Positions 1 through 6,851 of a stretch of 25,326 nt of DNA are shown here, piece by piece. This stretch comes from a virus. The stretch's first letter is position 1. Every line of letters begins with the position of its first letter. Under the pieces are notes generated by a model. That model did no database searches. It had not been told where the DNA came from and saw only the letters and a list, made by a program, of their open reading frames with translations. The DNA is taken from positions 1 through 25,326 of IMG/VR virus record IMGVR_UViG_3300049728_000165; one strand, written 5' to 3'. A program made the translations under genes and the position numbers.

Positions 1-178
1 CGCCGCCCATCCACAGCGCCCAGGTCACCGGGCGGCGTGAGCCGCGCCTGCTTGTCCGCTGGAGCGCCGCCTCATTTTCGCCTCGGCCGCCTGATCGACA
101 TCCGCCATCAGCGAATGTGCCCAGCCACACGATCACATGCATGGGCCACCACTGGCCCCCACCTGAAAGGAAGCAGCT
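1..178. promoter_or_regulatory. Upstream region of the left replication operon with two inverted repeats
   Basis: No gene is supported here. An 8-bp perfect inverted repeat pairs bases 1-8 with 30-37 (CGCCGCCC/GGGCGGCG) and could be a terminator of an upstream gene or an operator. A second perfect 6-bp repeat (GGGCCA at 143-148, TGGCCC at 153-158, 4-base loop) sits just before the Shine-Dalgarno AAAGGAAG (about 166-173) of the first gene, so it could control translation or bind a repressor. No convincing -35/-10 pair was seen. Confidence 0.35.
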
Positions 179-436
179 ATGACGAACACGAACATCCTGA
201 ACACGCCCACGGGGGCAGGAAAACGACCCGAGCCCCATCCGCTGGAGGGGCTGATGGATCCGCGCACCTGCGCCGCCTACCTCGCTGTTTCGGTGCTAAC
301 GCTGAGCGACTGGCGGGCCAAGAGGCGCGGCCCCGCCTGGGTGAAGCTGGGGACGGGTTCAGCCAAGTCCGCGGTGCGCTACAAGGTCTCCGATGTCCAG
401 CGCTGGCTCGATGCCCATGCCCAGGGAGGTGCCTGA
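179..436 (+). CDS. AlpA/excisionase-like helix-turn-helix protein
   Basis: This is an 85-aa protein with a single HTH_17/AlpA-type domain at about residues 24-80. The region reading LMDPRTCAAYLAVS forms the first helices and the recognition part follows with LSDWRAKRR. An arginine-rich wing then leads to the typical ending YKVSDVQRWLDAH. Proteins of this family are small DNA-binding factors that direct excision or switch on integrase and replication genes in prophages and satellites. A Shine-Dalgarno AAAGGAAG precedes the ATG. It is the first gene of a tight four-gene operon leading into the Prim-Pol gene, two bases before the next start. The right element has an equivalent gene at 14,354, also upstream of a primase. 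Whether it acts as excisionase or transcriptional activator cannot be told from sequence. Confidence 0.8.
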   Translation: MTNTNILNTPTGAGKRPEPHPLEGLMDPRTCAAYLAVSVLTLSDWRAKRRGPAWVKLGTGSAKSAVRYKVSDVQRWLDAHAQGGA

Positions 437-438
437 GC

Positions 439-744
439 ATGACGAACAAAGCGAAGGCCCCGGGTGCGGCTAACACCAGGGGCCCCCAAAGCAGCATTAC
501 GAAGCGGACAGCCAATCATAGCACGATCCAGGGCCACTACCCGGCCTGTGACTGTGCCCAGCAGGGGCGGCCCGATCACGGGGGTATGTGCGTGCTCAAC
601 CCCGCGAACCACCACTGTTTCACCTGTTCGCGGCTCAAGCTGAAGGCCACCCTGGTGGGTCTCGGCGTGGGCAAGTGCCGGGCAGGGCGATCCTGCCTCC
701 CCTACGCCTTCTGCTATGCCTGGCGGAAGCGGAGCGGCCTGTGA
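439..744 (+). CDS. Cys-rich small protein, probable zinc binder
   Basis: This 101-aa protein is of unrecognised family. Eight cysteines and several histidines are concentrated between about residues 37 and 93, in patterns such as CDC, HHCFTC and two further single cysteines, which suggests one or two structural zinc sites. The frame is open upstream to position 37, but the ATG at 439 is preferred: a GGGAGGTG Shine-Dalgarno lies about 9 bases upstream inside the previous gene's end, and the start follows that gene's stop by two bases. Its last bases overlap the next gene by four (GTGA), which implies translational coupling. Position between an AlpA-like regulator and a primase suggests an accessory DNA-binding or replication role, but that is inference. 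Confidence 0.65.
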   Translation: MTNKAKAPGAANTRGPQSSITKRTANHSTIQGHYPACDCAQQGRPDHGGMCVLNPANHHCFTCSRLKLKATLVGLGVGKCRAGRSCLPYAFCYAWRKRSGL

Positions 745-1037
745 CCGCCCGCGCCCTCGCTCAGGTCCGACAGCGGGTCGAGGCCATCGAGACCGCCGGG
801 ATCGATGCGGCCGCCGTTGCCGACTTCATCCTGGTTGACCCCCAGTGCGCCTTCCTGCGCCGGGGGGTGCCCTGGCTGGCCGTAGCGGCCCGCAGGGCGG
901 TCCAGGAGCTTCGCCAGCTGGACAGGACGCTAGAGGCCGTGCTGGACCAGCTCGACCGCATAGAGCACCCCGCCGGCCCCGGGACCAACCCCCCGGGCCC
1001 GTTTCCCTCGCTGCATGACCCGAAAGGACACTTTTGA
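741..1037 (+). CDS. Small helical protein of unknown function
   Basis: This is a 98-aa protein starting at GTG 741, which overlaps the preceding stop as GTGA. The frame is open further upstream, but the overlap start fits the operon best. Residues about 1-75 are predicted mostly helical with heptad-like leucines (LRQLDRTLEAVLDQLDRIE), followed by a proline- and glycine-rich tail. It ends as TGATG, sharing its last base with the start of the Prim-Pol gene. I do not recognise the family. Such small proteins directly ahead of Prim-Pol genes are common in phage satellites, often with unknown roles. Confidence 0.6.
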   Translation: MTARALAQVRQRVEAIETAGIDAAAVADFILVDPQCAFLRRGVPWLAVAARRAVQELRQLDRTLEAVLDQLDRIEHPAGPGTNPPGPFPSLHDPKGHF

Positions 1038-3256
1038 TGGAGACCAATCTCCAGCATTCCCTCGACCAAGCTCTGTCCCTGGCCTCCCGGGGCTTCTGGG
1101 TTTTTCCGCTCAAACCCGGGGCCAAGGAGCCGGCCTACTCAGGCTGGCAGGACCAGGCCACCCGCGACCCCGAGGCCATCAACCGCTGGTTCGCCAAGCA
1201 CCCCTACAACGTGGGCATCTACACCGGGAAGTATGGCGACAGCCAGGCGCTCTGCGTCATCGACGTGGACGTGAAGGGCGACAAGCGCGGCGACCTCTCG
1301 ATCATCGATCTGGACTTCGACGGCTTCGACATCCCGGAGACCCTCCGGCACACGACCCCGACCGGCGGCCAGCACATCATCTACGCCTGTGACGAGCCCC
1401 TGAAGCAGGGCGTCGAGGTTCTGGGCAGCGGCCTGGACATCCGCAGTCGCGGCGGCTACATCGTCGCCCCGGGCTCGGTCCTGGACGGCAAGCCATACGA
1501 GACCCAGGAGGGCCCGCAACTGCCCGTGCCCTGCCCTGCGTGGCTGGTGGAGAAGCTCGGCGCGGAGAAGGCCCCCCGGCGGCGCGGCACCACGGCCCTG
1601 CCCGGCGTGGTCCGCGAGACGGCCCTGGCCCGGGCCAAGGAATGGCTGCTGGAGCGCGCCCCCCTGGCCGTCCAGAACGAGGGCGGCGACATCACCACCT
1701 TCAAGGTCGCAGCCGTGGTCAAGGACTACGGCTGCGACCAGGACGACACCCTGGACCTGATGCTGGAGTTCTGGAACGACCGGTGCTCGCCGCCCTGGGA
1801 CCTGGATGAGCTGGCCACCAAGGTGACGAACGCATTCAACCACGGGGAGAACCCCCAGGGCGCAGCCGCGCCCGAGGCGGCCTTCGAGGCCGTGCCCCAG
1901 CCCCCGCCGCCGGCCGCAGGGCAGGAGCCTGCCCCGTCGCATCCAGTCCTTGCGCTGAACGCCGAGTATGCCTACGTAGCGGGCGCTGCCGGCCGGGTGC
2001 TTCGCGAAACAACCGACTCTGAGGGCAACCCGGCGCTTCAGCACATGCAGGTGAAGGCCTTCCACGAATTCATGGCCAACCGGAAGATTAGCCTGGGCGA
2101 TGGCAAGGAGGCCGACCTCTCCAAGCTATGGATGGAACACCCTGATAGGCGCACCTTCGACGGGCTCGTCTTTTCCCCCGGCACGGACATGGGGCCCCGC
2201 TGGTACAACCTGTGGCGCGGGTTCAAGGTGGACCCGGTGGAGGGGCCCGCCAGCCATCCGGCCTTGGACATGTTCCTCGAGCATGCCCTCCAGAACGTCT
2301 GCGGCGGTAACCAGGAGCATTTTCGCTGGCTCATGGGATGGTTCGCGCACCTCATCCAGAAGCCCGGGGAGAAACCCCTGGTGGCCTTGGTCATGAAGGG
2401 CCGGAAGGGCACCGGCAAGAACGCCCTGATCGAGCGGGTAGGATACCTCCTGGGCCCTCATGCCCTCGTCGCCGATGATCAGCGCTACCTCACCTCCCAG
2501 TTCAACGGGCACATGGCGGCCAACCTGCTCCTCGTCCTGGATGAAGCTGTCTGGAGCGGCGACAAGAGCGCCGAGGGCAGGCTCAAGGGGCTGATCACGG
2601 GGGCCAAGCACAACATCGAGAAGAAGGGGCTCGAGATTTTCTCCGTCAACAACCTGACGCGAGTGGTCATGCTCTCCAACGAACGCTGGGTATGCCCCGC
2701 CTCGGCCGATGAGCGGCGCTTCGCTGTGTTTGAGGTGGGCGACGGCCGGCGGCAGGACCGCCAGTTCTTCCGGTCCATGCGGGAGGGAATGGAGCGGGGC
2801 GGCTACTCCCACCTGCTGCGCTACCTGCTGGACTTCGACCTGACCGGCATCGACGTGAACGCAGCGCCGGACACCGATGGCCTGCGCGACCAGAAGCGCG
2901 AGTCTTTGCGCGGCCCTGAGCGTTTCCTGGCGGAAATCATCGAGTTGGGCGAGATTCAGCTCAAGGGCAACGGGTTCGCGCAGAGCATTGACTGGGTTGA
3001 TGAGGAGGTCGGTGTGCCCAAGGGCGCGATCTACACCGCCTTCACCGAGGCGTCCAGGCTCAGGTATCGGGAATACAGCTGCGTAAGTGAGAGTCAGTTC
3101 TGGAAGACGTTCGGCAAGGTGCTGAAATGCGGTGGGGTCACCCTGAGGGAAGAACGGCCAAGGGGCGAAGCTGGAAGCTCACGGGGCCGGGTCAAGGTGT
3201 TCCCGCCGCTCTCGGTGGCCGGGAAAGCCCTCGCCAATTACCTAAGCGGGAACTGA
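1037..3256 (+). CDS. Bifunctional Prim-Pol primase-polymerase / DUF5906-like SF3 helicase
   Basis: This 739-aa replication protein should prime and unwind DNA at the element's own origin. The N-terminal archaeo-eukaryotic primase (Prim-Pol, PF09250 type) covers about residues 8-175. Its metal-binding D-x-D is D76/D78 in VIDVD, the TPTGGQH motif is at 107-113, and DIRSRGGYIVAPGS is at 134-147. A linker rich in alanine and proline (about 275-305) leads to a D5/DUF5906-like superfamily 3 helicase. Its Walker A is GRKGTGKN at 455-462 and its Walker B LVLDEA has D502/E503, followed by a polar motif ending in LSNERW, typical of virus and plasmid helicases. ATG 1037 overlaps the previous stop; a TTG three bases earlier is less likely. 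It is intact and followed at once by a dense GGTCCA repeat cluster, the probable origin. The primase differs in type from that at 15,039. Confidence 0.9.
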   Translation: METNLQHSLDQALSLASRGFWVFPLKPGAKEPAYSGWQDQATRDPEAINRWFAKHPYNVGIYTGKYGDSQALCVIDVDVKGDKRGDLSIIDLDFDGFDIPETLRHTTPTGGQHIIYACDEPLKQGVEVLGSGLDIRSRGGYIVAPGSVLDGKPYETQEGPQLPVPCPAWLVEKLGAEKAPRRRGTTALPGVVRETALARAKEWLLERAPLAVQNEGGDITTFKVAAVVKDYGCDQDDTLDLMLEFWNDRCSPPWDLDELATKVTNAFNHGENPQGAAAPEAAFEAVPQPPPPAAGQEPAPSHPVLALNAEYAYVAGAAGRVLRETTDSEGNPALQHMQVKAFHEFMANRKISLGDGKEADLSKLWMEHPDRRTFDGLVFSPGTDMGPRWYNLWRGFKVDPVEGPASHPALDMFLEHALQNVCGGNQEHFRWLMGWFAHLIQKPGEKPLVALVMKGRKGTGKNALIERVGYLLGPHALVADDQRYLTSQFNGHMAANLLLVLDEAVWSGDKSAEGRLKGLITGAKHNIEKKGLEIFSVNNLTRVVMLSNERWVCPASADERRFAVFEVGDGRRQDRQFFRSMREGMERGGYSHLLRYLLDFDLTGIDVNAAPDTDGLRDQKRESLRGPERFLAEIIELGEIQLKGNGFAQSIDWVDEEVGVPKGAIYTAFTEASRLRYREYSCVSESQFWKTFGKVLKCGGVTLREERPRGEAGSSRGRVKVFPPLSVAGKALANYLSGN

Positions 3257-3321
3257 GCCCCACGCCAGTCAGCACCGCTCCCCCGGATCGCGGCCGCCCA
3301 ACGGCCGGGATTTTGCTTTGT

Positions 3322-3583
3322 GGTCCAGGTCGGTCCAGGTGGAATCGGCCACCCTGGACCGCGCAAACCCGCGCCACCATTGGCTTGGTCCAATGGTCCA
3401 GGGGGACCGGGGGGTTCTGAAACCCCTATATATATTCCTTCCCTTCTATCTATCCCTAGTCCTACTGATCCTATATATAACTTCTATTTTCTATTGGACC
3501 ACCTGGACCACCTGGACCAAAGCAGTAGTGGTGCGGGTTTGCGCGGTCCAGGTTGGTGGAAAGAACCTGGACCAGCCTGGACC
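3322..3583. repeat. Putative replication origin: 11 GGTCCA/TGGACC iterons around an AT-rich core
   Basis: Eleven copies of GGTCCA or its complement lie at 3322, 3332, 3355, 3387, 3395, 3495, 3504, 3513, 3545, 3568 and 3578, many extended to GGTCCAGGT/ACCTGGACC. Two 39-base arms, 3354-3392 and 3513-3551, are inverted copies with 34 of 39 matches. The 120-base spacer between them is the most AT-rich stretch nearby (about 3420-3490). Iterons in both orientations beside a low-melting region, directly after a primase-helicase gene, is the usual form of a phage or satellite origin. The function is inferred; the repeats themselves are read directly. Confidence 0.75.
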
Positions 3584-3642
3584 GGGGCCTGCCTATGGAA
3601 CCGCTGCCACGCGCCGCCCTCGCCCCTGGCTGCCGCGATCAC

Positions 3643-3920
3643 CTGGACTGGCTACCCCGAAGGTCGCCAGCAGGGCGGAAATTCCAGGCCAGTGGCAACA
3701 GATGTCAACGCGGGCCACGTCGTGATCCTTCGTCGTGATCGGGCACCAGCGGCGACGGGTAACTGGAATGGGGACACGCTGCCGGGAGGGGCCCGAAGCT
3801 GCAGGCCTTCCTTGTTCTGGACTGGCAACCTACGAGGCCGCCAGCGGGATGGAAATTCCAGGCGATTGGCAACAGATGTCAACACGGGGCACCCTGCTAT
3901 TTGGCAACATTACGTCAACA
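3643..3920. repeat. Imperfect 75-bp direct repeats with GGCAACA/GTCAACA half-sites
   Basis: The segments at about 3643-3718 and 3817-3893 are direct repeats, about 80 percent identical, both ending in a near-identical block containing GGCAACAGATGTCAAC. Within them, and once more at 3903-3920, a GGCAACA is followed three or four bases later by GTCAACA (pairs at 3694/3704, 3868/3878 and 3903/3914). The third pair sits about 80 bases before the ATG at 3998. These could be binding sites of a replication initiator or a repressor of the 3998 gene. The roughly 740 bases from 3257 to 3997 hold no supported gene. Confidence 0.55.
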
Positions 3921-3997
3921 AATGCTGCAAATATTGGGCTTGACGATGCTATTTGGCCCGGCCAACCTGGATCCCGCATCAGCCTAAAGGAGATCAC

Positions 3998-4318
3998 ATG
4001 GAAGCCGAAGACCAGCTGCACGACGTCGTGAGCGCCGCAGGGGCCCTCACCAAGGCATTGAAGGCAGTGGACCCGTCCGAACTACCGGCGGGCACGTTGG
4101 AAGGCCTCCAGGCCCTGCGGGGGCGCTCCCGGGACCTGATCGACGCCGAGATGCTCGCGGCCAACACCGTTTACGATGCCGAGCAGGCTGTGGCGGGTGC
4201 GGCCGTCCATCTCATGCTGGAGGTGCTGAAGCCCGGTGTGGTGCTGAAGCCCGAGGCCCTGGCGGCCGTGGAGGCTTTCCGGGTGCGGATCCAGCAGGTG
4301 GGGCTCGCAGTCGCCTGA
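3998..4318 (+). CDS. Small helical hypothetical protein
   Basis: This 106-aa protein has no recognised family. It is almost entirely alpha-helical and acidic to neutral, with alanine- and leucine-rich segments (about 5-30 and 55-105). It has no cysteine cluster, signal peptide or membrane segment. ATG 3998 was chosen because a strong AAAGGAGA lies about 5 bases upstream; the frame is open 45 bases further but without a ribosome site. It stands alone, flanked on both sides by repeat clusters (3643-3920 upstream, 4330-4399 downstream), so it may be a single-gene transcription unit whose promoter lies in the repeat region. Function unknown. Confidence 0.6.
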   Translation: MEAEDQLHDVVSAAGALTKALKAVDPSELPAGTLEGLQALRGRSRDLIDAEMLAANTVYDAEQAVAGAAVHLMLEVLKPGVVLKPEALAAVEAFRVRIQQVGLAVA

Positions 4319-4329
4319 CCCGGGTAGTC

Positions 4330-4399
4330 TCCACGCACTGCGCGGAGGCTGCGTGGAGTGCGTGGATCTGCGCTGGGCGCGGGTCTACGCAGCCACGCA
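4330..4399. repeat. Second iteron-like cluster, word CCACGCA/TGCGTGG
   Basis: CCACGCA or its complement occurs at 4331, 4350, 4359 and 4393, with a related CTACGCA just before the last. A perfect 10-bp inverted repeat pairs 4330-4339 with 4357-4366. An AT-richer stretch follows (about 4435-4495). The layout resembles the GGTCCA cluster at 3322 but uses a different word and has no primase gene beside it. It may be an orphan origin or an operator array. Confidence 0.45.
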
Positions 4400-4927
4400 G
4401 GGGATGGTGAGGGGAGTTTCCCAGGCCGGATCGAGGGAAAAAACAGCTCCACGTATCGTAACTCGTTGTAAATACTGCAGCTAGAAAAGCACGGGGGCCG
4501 CGTGACCCGCCTGGGTGGAAGTGCCCCGGAAGGACCCATTTTCGCCTTGGATGGCACGAAACCCTTATGGATCTAGGAGATTTTAGGATTGCCGGCCCCG
4601 TCCCGCTCGCCTAGCGGCCGGGGCCGGTTCGGTGGACGGGGACACGGGCGCGCGGGTGAGGAGCAGGCCATCCTGCAGGCCACGGGCGGGCAGGGGCTGC
4701 TGCCACAGGTGCGGACGATGATGCCGCTGCCACCGCAGGTGCTGCCGCTACCGCCACCGCGACTCCTGTGACCCGCTGCCGCCACACGTGCGGATCAGGG
4801 CACCCAGGATAGGATCCCCATCGGCCAGGAGCCGGCGGGCCCGATCCAATCAGGCGGGCGACATCGATGCCGTGCATCAGGCCCGCTCGCGGTAAAATGC
4901 GTTGACCCCAACCCCAAAGGAGCTGAC
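4400..4927. other. Non-coding stretch with degenerate repeats and an antitoxin-like remnant
   Basis: No intact gene is supported. From 4699 to about 4790 a GC-rich word (GCTGCCGCCACAGGTGCGG and variants) is repeated, and it recurs at 5945. On the minus strand, about 4876-4755 translates to a broken peptide containing LADGDPILGALIRTCGGSG, close to a peptide encoded at 5922-6140. A stop codon lies immediately before this piece, so it is a remnant. TAAAAT at 4893-4898 could be a -10 element for the gene at 4928, but no good -35 was found. Confidence 0.4.
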
Positions 4928-5125
4928 ATGGCTTGCCGGATTCTGCACGTCCTAACCGGGGAATACCTTCGATACCCCGACAATAATGACGTGGTCTTTG
5001 ATTCAAGAGAGGCTGCTGAAACGTTCATTAGCTCCGGACAAGCGTCCGGGTTTGCAATGGCATTAGAGTGGATTCCCTTAAATGCCCCAGTAACCGTATT
5101 AGAATTCGAGGTCATCTGTAACTGA
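4928..5125 (+). CDS. Small hypothetical protein
   Basis: This 65-aa protein is of unknown function. ATG 4928 follows a strong AAAGGAG about 7 bases upstream, and the coding sequence has a mixed amino-acid composition unlike the arginine/proline-rich shadow frames around it. It begins with a short beta-like segment (CRILHVLTGEYL), continues with an acidic helix (REAAETFISSG) and ends in a hydrophobic strand. There is no signal peptide or membrane helix. It lies alone between a repeat region and a broken BRO gene on the opposite strand. The relatively low GC for this region suggests separate origin. Reality as a gene rests on the ribosome site and composition. Confidence 0.6.
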   Translation: MACRILHVLTGEYLRYPDNNDVVFDSREAAETFISSGQASGFAMALEWIPLNAPVTVLEFEVICN

Positions 5126-5460
5126 CCTGTAGACGTGCCGCCTCTGGAGCAGATGGAGGGTGTCGGTTAAACCGACGGCATCCTTTTCGTCGGCGTCCAG
5201 CCGAGACAGGGCCTAGCGGGGGTTACCCAAAGCCAGCACCGCGCACACGTCGGCGGCGATCCACCAGGGCTCCCCATCCCGCAGGACGGTGCGGATCGGC
5301 GCGGAGCCGAAGGTGAAGGTGCGCACCTCGGCCTTAGGTGCGTCTTCGACGTCAGGATCGGGCACGGGGCCGGTGTGGGCTTGGGGTTCGCCGCCCAGGC
5401 GTCCACGGCGGCTTCGTTCCAGTGCAAGGTGCGGACGCCGGGGGTGCGGATCTGGGCAGC
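5126..5460 (-). pseudogene. Broken BRO-N (antirepressor-type) gene, copy 1
   Basis: Read leftward from about 5300, the minus strand encodes IRTVLRDGEPWWIAADVCA, then VLALGNPR, a TAG stop at 5215-5213, and then ALSRLDADEKDAVGL. This is the start of a BRO-N domain, the N-terminal DNA-binding domain of phage and baculovirus Bro proteins and many antirepressors. Upstream (5300-5460) the frame shifts and reads a different segment, TPGVRTLHWNEAAVDAW, that recurs in copy 2 at 9184-9235. The in-frame stop, the frameshift and the absence of the rest of BRO-N show it is dead. It runs head-to-head into the Rha pseudogene that starts near 5462. Confidence 0.65.
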
Positions 5461-5461
5461 G

Positions 5462-6032
5462 AGGACAGCATACTGGTCACCGTCCAGGGCAGCGAGCCCG
5501 TCACCACCTCCCTGGCCCCGCGTCGGGCCTCGGGGTCCAGCACAAGAATGTGATGGAGCAGATCCGCACGTATGTGAAGGATCTGGAGGAGTTCGGAAGG
5601 GTCGGATTTGAGATTGCAGCCTTCGGGACGGCTGGCGGTCCCCAGAAGCGCGAGTTCGCCATCCTCAACGAGCCCCAGGCGACCCTGCTGGTCACCTACA
5701 GCCGGAACAGCCCCGCCGTGTGCGAGTTCAAACTGCGCCTAGTCAAGGCCTTCTACGAGGCCCGGAAGGCCGTCAGGACCCTGGCCTATCAGGCGCATCG
5801 CCGGGAGCAGATGGAACGCCGGGGTTTCGTGGTCGCCGGCATGACCGTGGCCGGTCCCCGCAACTTCGCGGAGTCCCTGCGGCTCCTGGCCAACCTCGCG
5901 GAGCGCACCGAGGAGATGGCCCTACCGCGACTCCCGCTCCCCGCTGCCGCCACAGGTGCGGGAGATGATGCCGCTGATCAGGGCGACCAGGGCCGGATCC
6001 CCATCGGCCAGGGCCGCATCAAGGCAAGCTGA
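5462..6032 (+). pseudogene. Frameshifted Rha-family regulator fused to a BRO-type linker
   Basis: Rha proteins are phage regulators with an N-terminal domain of about 90 residues. Here the domain begins ILVTVQGSEPVTTSLA in one frame. Comparison with the copy at 6635 shows one base missing near 5515-5521, after which the frame continues GVQHKNVMEQIRTYVKDLEEF and on through REFAILNEPQATLLVTYS and FKLRLVKAFYEARKA. The usual ATG is ATA in this copy. After the Rha domain comes a segment reading FAESLRLLANLAERTEEM, which matches the linker of the BRO genes at 8651 and 9282. The reading then breaks into unrelated sequence near 5925. A functional product would need both a start codon and a frameshift correction. 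The deletion could in principle be a sequencing error, but the lost start and the broken C-terminus argue for real decay. Confidence 0.7.
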
Positions 6033-6140
6033 CAGGCGGGCCTCGGTCTTGAGCCGGTGGGCCTCGTCGCGTGGGTGCGCGCTGGCGGTAGCAGCGCGCT
6101 GGCTTGGGGGAGCATCCATGCCTTCTTGGACCCAGGGCAA
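5922..6140 (-). pseudogene. Remnant with a LADGDPAL motif, possibly from an addiction-module antitoxin
   Basis: The minus-strand reading of 72 residues contains LKTEARLSACLDAALADGDP followed by ALVALISGIIS. The pattern resembles the N-terminus of HigA-like addiction-module antidote proteins, where an acidic helix ending in a GDPAL-type motif precedes the HTH domain. The HTH part is missing: the frame runs into the opposite-strand Rha pseudogene. A second, more damaged copy lies at about 4755-4876. The family call rests on a short motif and is tentative; the sequence similarity between the two copies is seen directly. Confidence 0.3.
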
Positions 6141-6181
6141 AGGGCATCGGCATAGCCCGGCCTTCGAGCCCCTGCCGGCTG

Positions 6182-6270
6182 GTTCCCCTCAGTTCCCAGT
6201 GACGGGAACGCCAACAGGAACCATAACCGCTATACAGCGCAAGGCGGTTCCCGTTATTCCTATCGTTCCC
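6182..6270. repeat. Third iteron-like cluster, word GTTCC(C)/(G)GGAAC
   Basis: Six copies of GTTCC or GGAAC occur in 90 bases (6182, 6192, 6205, 6217, 6247 and 6265), in both orientations. The segment ACGGGAAC at 6202-6209 is the inverted match of GTTCCCGT at 6247-6254. An AT-richer spacer (about 6221-6237) separates the two halves. No primase gene is adjacent. It may be an orphan origin or a repressor array for the small gene at 6394. The rest of 6141-6393 holds no supported gene. Confidence 0.45.
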
Positions 6271-6393
6271 CGTGTTCGCATCGTGTCCTGTTCATGTTGG
6301 ACTGGCAGGGGGCGGGGCTGTGGCTGACGTTGCCCGCTTTGGGCCTGATCTGATCAGCTCGGCATAGAATCCATCCATCGGCCGGAGGGGTCC

Positions 6394-6582
6394 ATGACCA
6401 CCCAGGAAGCGACGGAGGCCCTGGTGGAGCACCTGGAAGATGTTCTGCGGCACTTGGCCTATGAGAACCCTGTCCCACCCGGCTCATGCTGCGCCTGCCT
6501 GCAGGACGTGGATACCCGGGGGCACCTCCCTAGCTGCGCTATCCATCTGGCCTTGATCGCGATTGAGGATTGGCGGGAGTAG
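6394..6582 (+). CDS. Small Cys-containing hypothetical protein
   Basis: This 62-aa protein starts at ATG 6394, with GGAGGGG about 4 bases upstream, a strong ribosome site. The first 25 residues form an acidic helix (EATEALVEHLEDVLRHL). The middle holds CCAC and a further cysteine followed by a histidine (CAIH), possibly a zinc site. The C-terminus is a hydrophobic helix ending EDWRE. No family recognised. It stands alone downstream of the GTTCC repeat cluster and upstream of a truncated Rha gene in the same direction. Short phage-type genes with this layout are often of unknown function. Confidence 0.55.
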   Translation: MTTQEATEALVEHLEDVLRHLAYENPVPPGSCCACLQDVDTRGHLPSCAIHLALIAIEDWRE

Positions 6583-6634
6583 TCAGGGCTGGGCCATGCC
6601 CTGCAACCCGGCGTCCCTGGGCGGCGAGGACGGC

Positions 6635-6844
6635 ATGCTGGTCACCGTCCAGGGCATCGCACCCGTCACCACCTCTCCGGCCCTCGCGTCGGGCCTGGGG
6701 GTTCAACCCAAGAACGTGCTGGAGTTGGTTCGCAAGTGTGGGGCCGACCTGAAGGCGTTCGACTTGGTCCGATTTGAAATCGCGGCAAGACCCGCCGGTC
6801 GGCACGGGAGAGGGGACACCGAGTTCGCCATCCTCAATGAGTAG
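6635..6844 (+). pseudogene. Truncated Rha-family gene, copy 2
   Basis: From ATG 6635 (an earlier in-frame ATG is at 6596) the frame reads MLVTVQGIAPVTTSPALASG, then LGVQPKNVLELVRKC, and ends TEFAILNE before a TAG at 6842-6844. Copy 1 continues at this point with PQATLLVTYS. Here the codon after GAG is TAG and a few matching bases (CAGGCGA) follow before similarity is lost at the end of the convergent 344-aa gene. The product would be about 69 aa, only the first two-thirds of a Rha domain. It preserves the intact reading in the stretch where copy 1 has lost a base, so it serves as the reference for that frameshift. Confidence 0.65.
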
Positions 6845-6851
6845 CAGGCGA

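Noticed and set aside
37-438. Upstream extension of the Cys-rich gene, giving a 235-residue frame
   Set aside because: The extension overlaps the AlpA-like gene in another frame, is arginine/histidine-rich without domain signs and has no ribosome site. ATG 439 has a good one and follows the previous stop by two bases.
1139-2812. Long minus-strand frames opposite the Prim-Pol gene (308 and 228 residues)
   Set aside because: Same reason: antisense shadows of a well-supported gene, without motifs or ribosome sites.
3322-3583. CRISPR array
   Set aside because: The repeats are short, irregularly spaced and in both orientations; there are no regular spacers and no cas genes.
3320-3943. A 207-residue plus-strand frame through the GGTCCA repeats
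   Set aside because: Its Gly/Pro-rich content arises from translation of the iterons and direct repeats. No ribosome site and no protein-like pattern.
4321-4927. Riboswitch or small RNA in the long non-coding gap
   Set aside because: The hairpins present are explained by the CCACGCA repeats. No known riboswitch core or promoter-terminator pair was recognised.
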